Source: Bactrocera neohumeralis
Lineage: Eukaryota; Arthropoda; Insecta; Diptera; Tephritidae
Direction: 5' to 3'
DNA: 64,000 bases
NCBI RefSeq assembly: GCF_024586455.1
Contig: NC_065921.1
Span: 48,940,574-49,004,573 of the forward strand
Part shown: piece after piece, positions 55,825 to 64,000 of the stretch
Numbering within the stretch: the stretch's first letter is position 1
How the letters are laid out: each line of letters starts with the position of its first letter
Notes under the pieces: generated by a model
What the model saw: the letters and a program-made list of their open reading frames with translations, nothing else
What the model was told of the DNA's origin: nothing
Database searches by the model: none
Position numbers and translations under genes: made by a program

Positions 55825-57257
55825 TGTCGAGTTTAAATGTGCATACGTAAATATGAACGAATATTTCATTTGTTATTTATGCATTTGAGGCTTATTTTGG
55901 AAAAAGTCACCGCAAGCAACAACTGTTGCAAAATTTGCCGTGATGTTGGTTTGATTCCGATATTCGAAGAATTTCTCATGAGAAAAGGTGAACAAACTGT
56001 TATTAAGCAATATCTATAAGAAATATACGTTAAGGTTTTAAGCTAAATGTTTTTGTTTACACTTATCATTAAGGTTAGCATTAATTTGTTTCTTGTAATG
56101 TTCGAAAAAACCAAGCAACATTTTTAATAGAATAATTTAAGAAGATGGGTCTCCAAAACCTCATTGTTCTTCAAATACTCGTATAATATTTTGTTTAAAA
56201 ATATTTCCTAAATAATATTTATATTTTATAACTTACTCTTTGAACTTGTCAAAATTTCAAAATTAACTTCAGTAGCTGAAAACTAATAATTTCACGTCAA
56301 AGTGGAGCCACTTGATTGAATTTAAATACAATCATAATGCTGATGAAAGTAATAAGCGACGATAGCTATTCCGAAAATAAAATTTATTTGGAGATTTCCG
56401 AGTTAAAAATCTATGCTTCTTACTCGACGTTAAAAAACCTTAAAATAAATTTTATGTGATGTGAAAGACGTCATGGCAGCCAATTTTAGTCTTATTTGGG
56501 TATGCATTTATAATTGTATTATTATCGATATTAACTAAATGACAATTAAATTGTATGAACATGCATTCACACAATATATGAGCTAGTGTTTGCACAGCGT
56601 GTACAATATTTTAACAGTGAGGGAGTGGTTGCCAAATTTTACTTTCCTATTAAATTGTATCTCTGACATCATCCAGTTTGTCGAAGAAAGCCCAATTAGC
56701 ATTTAATCTAATTGCATACGACTATGCCGTATCAAAGAGCTTAAAAATATCCATATCATTGGATCATGCAAATACTTTTATTGATTTTTAGTATTGCACA
56801 ACGTATAGGGACGAATATATCCAAAGTTTTCATTTAGCTCTAAAAATGATAGTTGCGAAAGTCAACGAGCAATAAGCAGTGGTAATATAGACAAGAACAT
56901 CTTACTATATAGCAACTTTCTGGCACATAATTACTAATTCATGTATTTAAAATACATAAAACTGGATTATTGTATACGAGAGTAAGTGCTCAATTTACGA
57001 TTATTTAGAAGTAAAGAGTTTAGTAAATTAGAGAAAGTTATTTTTAATCTAATCAGGTTTTTAACCATTTAATATTTTCAAATATTTTGCAATAAAACAG
57101 AACGTCCTTGAGAGCAATATATGCGATGAGGATTACACTCTAAAATATCGAACATACAAAATGATGGGCAGAATTAAGGATTATACAAAATCCACATTTC
57201 AAATATTTTTTAAGCTTTTCTTTTTATAAAATTTAATTCGATTGAAACACTTACATA
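55825..57257. other. Unassigned AT-rich stretch
   Basis: No coding motif, inverted repeat or transposon end recognised. Confidence 0.3.
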
Positions 57258-58320
57258 TATAATAAAACTAGAGGACCCGTCCACGCTTCGCTGTGGCTGA
57301 TACATAGATAATACTACTACTACCATCTATACGATTTCTATTAGTTGCATTGTAACTATTCGTTAATAAGATATATAATTTTTCTGAAGCAACTTGTGTT
57401 AGTTTACAAAAAAATGGATCATAAAGCATTTCGTGTAATAATAAAGCATTGCTTTTTGGGGAACCGAGGACAATGATGCTTTAAAGAGGAGAAAGCTCTG
57501 TACGGTGGTTGCCTCGCAAGTTCATAATCCAACAGAACAACGAATAACTGATTCTGAGAAGTGTTTGAAATAAAACCAAATTTTTGCGTCGGTGTGTGAC
57601 AAAGAAACATAGCTCCATCATTTCTCACTGGAGTTCAACCGACAGTCATTCTAGTGGACTGCACATGGTGAACCGGTTTTCAGGCGTGGAAAGACGAAAT
57701 AATCGGCTGGATTACTGAGCCATTTATAATCTATTTCACTGCGTATTTGGTTGCAGTTCCTTTCTACTATTCCAAATACTTAGCAATTGTATTAGTTTTG
57801 AGGAAGAATCTGTTTAAAATTGTGCGCATATATTCAAGGAAAGGAGGATGATTTGAAATATAATCTTTGTATTTATGAGTTGAATTAAGTTTTGACAAAA
57901 AGAGATAAAATGTATCCTATGTCCTTACCCTGGTTCTAAGCTACCTTCCCACCAATTTTCAATCGATTCAGCCGTTCTTGAGTTATAAATGGTGTAACTA
58001 ACACAACTTTCTTATATATATGTACATATATAGCCGGAATAAAAAAAGCATGCGATCGAAATTGAATGATTCAAATATTTGACAAATAAAAATATTGAAA
58101 AACAAAACAAACAAAAATTGAAAAAAAAAAATTTGTATGGAGAAATGTTACTTTTTGGTAATTTTCCAATTTCCCTTAACATTTAGGAGGATGAAAAATA
58201 GATGTTGTCCGATTCTCCACCCTAGCCGATATGCACGCTAAGATTCACGAAAATCGGTCGAGCGGTTTCAGAGGACTTCAATAACGTACACCGTGACACG
58301 AGAATTTTATATATTAGATA
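57258..58320. repeat. Arthropod-type dispersed repeat (ACTAG..GACCCG to TATATTAGAT)
   Basis: Starts AATAAAACTAGAGGACCCGT then CCACGCTTCGCTGTGGC. Ends with GAAAATCGGTCGAGCGGTTT, CAGAGGAC and CACGAGAATTTTATATATTA then GAT. Start/end signatures of this kind recur in many insect genomes. I do not know the class with certainty, and no coding motif was found between the ends. Internal frame 57419-57628 has no motif. Confidence 0.45.
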
Positions 58321-58416
58321 AAGAATTTTGGTATGTATGTTTTGCATTTTATTTTTAATAAAACGTTTCAGCTCTGTCTGTAACTTCTTCATTCCTCTTC
58401 TTTTAAGCCGCCACAC

Positions 58417-58689
58417 GTCTATTATTATGGATATTGATTTTAGATGGTAGATACTTGGTGACTCTTAAAATTCTACAATTTCTGGGGAACCATTTAGAGT
58501 AAGAATTGTCTGTAAGGCACATTATTGCAACAGTAGACCACTCCTCGCCTTCCCGCATGTCGGTCGAAGCGAGCATGAGGTATGAACTTCAGATTTTACT
58601 TCGCCTGATTGACAATAGAAAAGGGAGGAGTGTTGAGTTATGAAAATACAGCCCCAAAAATACCATACATTTACAGGTTTTCAAAAGTT
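58417..58689 (+). repeat. Unclassified repeat, copy A
   Basis: Shares with 61627-61920, in the same orientation, ATTATGGATATTGATTTTAG, ATGGTAGATACTTGGTGACT, CCGCATGTCGGTCGAAGC, GATTGACAATAGAAAAGGGA and ACCATACATTTACAGGTTTT. An inverted pair CCACTCCTC/GAGGAGTG brackets its second half. Copy A has a 23-bp segment (about CTGTAAGGCACATTATTGCA) absent from copy B, and lacks about 45 bp present in B. No coding capacity. Confidence 0.8.
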
Positions 58690-59019
58690 GAGTTTTTCTT
58701 CAGAAAGAAGACAAGGACTGGATATTAATTAAAATACAATAAACATTTCCCTACGAATATTACGTATGTATATGGGATTAATAAGCTGCAGACGCCAAGT
58801 ATTGGTATAATTTAGATTAGATAAAAGTTTTGAATGACTGGTAACATACATACAGATATTTACGTGTAGAAAAGTTATGTACCTTTTTAAATGAAATATG
58901 CTCCTAAACCTGAGGAGACATGCATATGAAGTATAAATGCTCAAACGGATTTAAGTCCGGAGATTGCGCAAACCAGTTTAAGACATTGATTCGATTATGT
59001 TGAAGAGGTCTGTACTTGT
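58690..59019. other. Unassigned stretch
   Basis: Nothing recognised. Confidence 0.3.
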
Positions 59020-59635
59020 GTTCCTTGGCGCTCAATTTTCTTTGGTACTACAGATGGGTAGAATCGCACCACTGCCACGCCCACAAAATGGCGTTATGCA
59101 TGCATATAAAGAGCTATAATTAAGTTCTAATTTAGAATATAAACCTGTGTGTTTTGAAGTTCCAAGGTACCGAACACAAGTACCTCAGTGTCAATAGCTG
59201 ATTTTTACCGAAAATATCGGTGAACTCGGAGGTATATAAATTCAGACATACAGATACACTAGCCGCCATATGCTAAACGTAATATTATATAAACATTTTC
59301 GAACTTCCAGTTGACTTTATACTGGATATGTCAACATGTGATAACTGGATAAAATCAGGCCCATACTACGCATAGCTTACATATGTATAACTAATTTCAA
59401 ACTTCCGGTTGAATCTAGAGTGTAAGTATGTGTCGATCGACCTACAGGTGTTAATAAGATAAGAAATTTGATTATAAACTATTCGATTTCTTCGAATGAG
59501 TGATGAATTTTTGCGCAACATTTTGCATTATAAAGTTTTGCAACACTGGAAAGTATTCGCCGTCTTTGATCAACGCAAATTTTGGGAGTATAAAATGTTC
59601 GATTACACTCGAACTTAGCTCTTTCTTTCTTGTTT
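59020..59635 (+). repeat. DINE/Helentron-type B element, internally reduced, intact 3' end
   Basis: ACTGCCACGCCCACAAAATG with GCGTTATG near 59070, internal ACTTCCAGTTGACTTTATAC and ACTTCCGGTTGAATC, and the 3' end GAGTATAAAATGTTCGATTA, the hairpin TTCGATTACACTCGAA and TTTCTTTCTTGTTT. 59636-59985 shows nothing recognised. Confidence 0.65.
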
Positions 59636-59985
59636 TACATAATATAGATTTTTTTATTTATGTTTTACATTCAAATTATTAAAAAAAGATTTATCACTGA
59701 GAAGAAATCTCTATTCGTTTTCGAAATTCTTGCTTATGTTTATGTACTTGGACATAAACATATTATCCTACATATTATAAAATATTTTTATGAGATATTG
59801 AATTAACTAAGATATTCAAAGAGTATTAAGTAAAGCTTATTAAAATTTTACACATACGTTTATTAAATTTGTTTTGGAGTGCAAGTAAGTTCCATAAAAA
59901 ATAATTAATTATAATGAAAAGAAATGTATTATTCTGTTTAATTTCGAAAAACCATTATTTTCAATCCGTTATATACATATGTATA

Positions 59986-60279
59986 TGGGTAGTCGAAAAA
60001 GCCGTTTCGTACCATACCTAATTCTAATCAAAGTTCAACTTATTATTTTGTATATATTTTATATTTATAAATAGACAAATATGTACCATTTTTGCCATTT
60101 TTCTGTTAGAGACATTATTCCTTCAGTGTAAATCGAAATTTCGAAACTTCCAGAACGGAAGCGAAATCTCACCTTTCCAACACTAAATGGTAAGACAAAA
60201 TGTGATTGGTAGTACGGGAGATATACGACTGCAACGACATCTATTGTCAAAATACTAAAAGACTTTTTCGACTTTCCAA
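59986..60279 (-). mobile_element. ~294-bp mariner-derived MITE
   Basis: TA-flanked. The left end reads TGGGTAGTCGAAAAAGCCGT. The reverse complement of the right end reads TTGGAAAGTCGAAAAAGTCT. The minus strand encodes VGKVRF, RFRSGSFEISIYT and GIMSLTEKWQKW. This is the same linker-to-C-terminus fusion as at 43896-44300, with a further deletion removing the start of the transposase. Confidence 0.8.
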
Positions 60280-61626
60280 TATTTCAAACTGTGCAATAAA
60301 TTTTATGCAATAAATATAAATTGAAAGCACAAACATGTCAATAGCTCTACAATAGCCATAAATACTGCAAAGACAAATTGTCAAGTACAAATAACCTAAC
60401 AGTAATTAAACTCAGGTATGCACAATCAAATTGGCCTGTGAGTTACTGCGGATTTTCTCTCTTCCTAGTAAAGGGCAATGTTAGTACAACATATGGAAGT
60501 GTATATGTATATAAATATATAAAAATGTATATACATATGTACATATGTTTTTACAAAAATTAATATTGTTTTTGTAACACATCACATAGTGATTGAGTAA
60601 ATAAATTGCTATTGAATAATAAATTGAGGGTGTACCCAATTAGCTTTTGTCAAATATAAATCTTTTAACATATAAACAATTTAGAATAAGTGTTACTATA
60701 ATTTTGACGGAAAACAGTTTTGATAAAAGGTGTGCTTTAAGACTCGACTTCAGTTTCAAGTCTCGACCTATAAAATTAACAGTTTTACGCTCAATTAAAT
60801 TTGTGCTTAAGCAAAACCGGGAAGTTTTAACTCTATATATATTCTTCGCTATTAAAATTAATTAGAATTTTGCACATAAATTCATAATTTGCTTATATAA
60901 ACAAAACTCTTACGTTAGTATCCTCTCGCACTAAATAGCATGACATAATCAAGGAGAAAAAGTATCGGAGACTGTATCCATATTTGAGTATTGCCTTTAA
61001 TTCTAAATGAATTTAGCTTATTTCGACCGTCGATTGGTTTTTGTACTCAATTCAAAACACTTAAATAATATCTCAGAAATTGAAGTACATATATTTAAAA
61101 TTTGCTTGAGCATCTTGACAAAAGAGCCAGAATCTCCTGTTAAATACAATTAACGGCAATGAAAGTGAGGATCTAAAAATGTTAATGAGTTACTAGGGCT
61201 CTTATCTGACGTCCGGAAGTTATATTTACTGTTAGATATTGTTATTTGCTAACACTTCAATTGTTTTATTTTCAATTGATTGTCACAACTGGTATGCACT
61301 TTCCACAACTGTACTCTTACATGTCAATTTGTAACTTGCATATCTGTGTTTTGTATTTGAGAGAGTTGTTTTACTATGGCTTCTGTTAACTTGTTTCTCT
61401 CATTAACTTCCCTTAAAAAAAACTAAAGCATGCACAGTTTAAGTTAGTTTTTTAAATGTCCCTAAAGTTTAAATTTTTTGCTCTAAAACAAAGATCCAAT
61501 AAGTAAGCATATTCTTCATTTTATATATTAGTTTTCCTTTCTCAGATTCACTAGTTGCAATGATTAGCGCATTTGATGCATAACTGTAACTGCATATAGC
61601 TTTTAAAGTAATATTTTTAAGAAACA
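60280..61626. other. Unassigned AT-rich stretch
   Basis: Contains a GTATATGTATATAAATATAT/ACATATGTACATATG microsatellite at about 60500-60550. No coding or transposon signature. Confidence 0.3.
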
Positions 61627-61920
61627 TGTCTCTTATTATGGATATTGATTTTAGATGGTAGATACTTGGTGACTCTTAAAATTCTAAAATTTCAATACAG
61701 ATGAGATCGAGCGAACAATATTTCGAATAATTGCCTGGGGAATGATTTAGAGTAAGAATTGTAGACCACTCCTCGCATTCCCGCATGTCGGTCGAAGCCA
61801 GCATGAGGCATGAACTTCAAATTTTACATTACCTGATTGACAATAGAAAAGGGAGGAGTGTTGAGTTATGAAAATAGAGTCCCAAAATTACCATACATTT
61901 ACAGGTTTTCAAGAATTGAT
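61627..61920 (+). repeat. Unclassified repeat, copy B
   Basis: Second copy of the repeat at 58417-58689. It includes an extra segment around TTTCAATACAGATGAGATCG and AGCGAACAATATTTCG, and lacks part of the middle of copy A. The end is ACAGGTTTTCAAGAATTGA. 61921-62221 shows nothing recognised. Confidence 0.8.
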
Positions 61921-62225
61921 TTAAAATGTGTTTGTAGAGCGAAAAATTGTGTATATCAAGAGTATCATAAGTTGTAGGATTGCATTGGCAATCTACATTT
62001 TTGATTGGCTTCGTAAATCACTTAAGGAATAGTATGTATGACGTAACAATAGAGCAGGAGTAGAGCAGAAAAGGGCGCGCCTCACTCTCGATGTTAAATC
62101 CTGATAGTAGTACACGTAAGAAAACACAAACTTGATCGTTGTTTAAATATTTGCTTCATTCTTTGCTATGCTTGAGGAATATTTGTGAACTACTATCAAT
62201 ATAGTCCCTATACATAGTTAATTAA

Positions 62226-62905
62226 GGTAGTAGTCTGGTAACTTATGCCTATTTTCATGACTTCTTTGGAGGATGGTTTTTTATAGGAAAATAAAAATGA
62301 ATTATCTTGAATATTTAGAGTGTTTTATTTGCATATTGAAAATATAAGAAAAATTTATTTGAAAAGATTTAATACTTTAATATTATTATTATTGTCACTC
62401 GAAGTTGGAACCTCAAAAAAAAAAATGCACGTGGGTGGCCCGGGTGATTTTGGCTCTTGATTCTTGATTATTCTTAATCTATAGATATGTCATTCTGGTC
62501 GGAACTAATGAAGTTAAATTTCAAGGGTAAATAACAACATGCCGGACATTGAAAAAAAAGTATTTTTATTTTAACAAAGAAAGGGTTGTAAAATAAAAAG
62601 TTAGGGGTGAAAAAAATTCTCGTTAGTACCGACGAGAACTATAAGTGTGTAGAACAGCCTGTTAAAATTTGAAAGCAATCGGTTAAGTAGAAAAAAATTT
62701 AGGACCCGGACCGAAAAACAATGTTTTGAGAAAAACGCGCTTAAAGTTCAACAACTCCGAGGCGCTTTTGGAAACTCGTTATAACTCCCGAAATATTTTG
62801 AATTTCTGTCTGAAATTTTCACAATATATTCTCAAGACATTGTACTTTCAAATTAGGCAAACAAAATTTTTCGATTTTTTAAACCCAAGTTACCAGACTA
62901 CTAGC
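62226..62905. mobile_element. TTAA-flanked MITE (piggyBac-like target)
   Basis: Flanked by TTAA at 62222-62225 and 62906-62909. The left end GGTAGTAGTCTGGTAACTT and the reverse complement of the right end GCTAGTAGTCTGGTAACTT match at 18 of 19 positions. The interior (680 bp) has no transposase. TTAA duplication is the mark of piggyBac-type elements, but the ends do not start with the usual C-rich piggyBac terminus, so the family assignment is tentative. Confidence 0.8.
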
Positions 62906-63029
62906 TTAAGGTAAGCAAAAATTATTGCACCCTGCCAGTAGCTAGCTAACTGGGCTATGTTTTTTTTTTGAAGTAAAAAATATTCAAATGGTTCTTACAT
63001 GAATATTGAATAGATACTTATGATTTGAT

Positions 63030-64000
63030 ATACTATATAGTGGCGAAAAAGTAATCCTCCCATCAGAAGATGCAATAAATTTTGCAATTGACCTCTAATG
63101 TCAGTTTTGTTTTGACATTTGTGTAGGTGGGGCAGACCCCGGAGTAGTCGTTCTGCAGAGAATATTGCTGCTGTTGCCAAGGATGTCATGGAAGCGCCGT
63201 CGACATCGACCAGATGACGTGCCATGCAAATTGGTATCGGTTGACGGTGTTTACAGCGAATTTTGGTACAAGATTTGAAAGCTGTTAGCTGCTGACCGCC
63301 AATTGCGTCTAACATACGCTCAAGCCATCCTTAATCATCACCAAGAGGAAGATGATTTTTCATCAAAAACAATCATGAGGCCCATTTCTATCTAAACAAA
63401 CTTCTAAACTTCTTTACGCTTCTGGGGCACTGAAAATCCGCGTGTAACTCACGAAGAGCCTTAACACCCGCTCAAAGTCACTATATGGTGTGCTGTTTTC
63501 GCTGGAGGAGTCATCGGACCTTTTTTCTTCGAAGACGTTGAGGGCCAAACGGTTACTGTGAGTGGTGAGCGCTACAGAGCAATGATCAACGAGTTCTTTT
63601 TGCCGCAACTTGATGAATTGAGATTGGAAAACTGTGGTTCCAACAGGACGGTGCAACGGCACACACTGCACGTGCCACAACCGATATGCAGAAGGATGCA
63701 TTTCCCAGGCGCCTAATCTCTCGTTTTGGCGATTTGCACTGGCCAGCAAGATCGCCTGATTTGACCACTCCAAACTTCTTTTTGTGGGGCTTTTTGAAGT
63801 CGCGGGTTTATTTCAACAAGCCTCAGACTCTTGCAGCTCTTCCGTCAAGAATGTGAGGCCCTATCGCCGGAAGTTCTGGCCAAAGTGATGGAAAATGCCA
63901 TAAAAAGGGCTCAAAAGACAATCAACTGTGGCGGTGGCCATTTACATGATACATATTCTCGACTTGACGTAAAAAAATTTAAAACACCAAATAAAAATAA
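63030..64000 (+). pseudogene. DUF4817/DDE_3-type mariner-like transposase, decayed, runs off the window
   Basis: A possible left terminus is GTGGCGAAAAAGTAATCCTC near 63042. Plus-strand fragments follow across several frame changes. First SRSAENIAAVAKDVMEAPST (63150-63210, helix-turn-helix linker), then EAHFYLN (about 63378, second-half start). FWGTENPRVTHEEP is followed by a stop, then HPLKVTIWCAVFAGGVIGPF and FFEDVEGQTVTVSG (63420-63560). FLPQLDEL precedes a frame change to WFQQDGATAHTA (second catalytic Asp, about 63640). ISRFGDLHWPARSPDLTTPN and FFLWGFLKSRVY (third catalytic region) lead to EALSPEVLAKVMENAIKRAQ and HLHDTYSRL near the end. It may continue beyond 64000, where the right inverted repeat would lie. 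Confidence 0.82.

Overview
The window reads as intergenic or intronic DNA from a higher dipteran, most likely a true fruit fly (Tephritidae). It is AT-rich and has many ACATACATATGTA-type microsatellites. It also has abundant DINE-1/Helentron-type repeats (GGACGGAC/CTGTCTGTCCG blocks, a terminal hairpin and a CTTGTT end), several mariner subfamilies and RTE-type LINEs. No host protein-coding gene, rRNA, tRNA or CRISPR array can be supported. Every protein similarity I recognise belongs to a transposable element, and almost all of these reading frames are broken. Family names come from recognising motifs by eye, not from a search.

Layout. 0-4 kb: a LINE 3' remnant (minus), a 150-bp foldback MITE and a decayed Tigger/pogo element. 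4-16 kb: a chain of DINE-type elements. One is split by an RTE LINE (7278-9228, 9-bp target duplication) and another by a 546-bp internally deleted mariner (11462-12007). A mariner remnant, a hAT-type MITE and two further DINE copies (13696-14679 and 15057-16130) fill the rest. 16-22 kb: a cluster of foldback structures, namely a Tc1-like MITE with 150-bp arms, a 1-kb foldback with ~320-bp arms, an inverted array of ~16-bp units around a GC-rich core, and a 48-bp duplication. 22-34 kb: mostly unassigned, probably low-copy DNA, with DINE copies and Tc1/mariner fragments. 34.7-36.0 kb: the best preserved transposon, a mariner whose 354-codon frame has only two nonsense codons. 37.7-40.7 kb: a hAT element with a perfect 8-bp target duplication and an RTE LINE nested inside it. 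42-47 kb: a tandem duplication with an RTE tail in one copy only, then a deleted mariner abutting a nearly end-to-end RTE. 51.8-53.7 kb: a Tigger-like element nested in a hAT remnant. 55-64 kb: further mariner remnants, a 68-bp tandem duplication of a Helentron 3' end, an unclassified pair of ~280-bp repeats 3.2 kb apart, a TTAA-flanked MITE and a DD(E/D) transposase pseudogene cut by the window edge.

The elements do not act as one system. What the window does offer is a stratified record of insertions. Target duplications at several junctions give a relative order: DINE before RTE and before mariner, hAT before RTE, hAT before Tigger, and local duplication before an RTE tail. Some deleted elements share deletion breakpoints or reading-frame breaks, which suggests spread of already defective copies. 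I found no convincing sign of a new biological system. The least explained structures are the 16-20 kb foldbacks and the 58.4/61.6 kb repeat pair.
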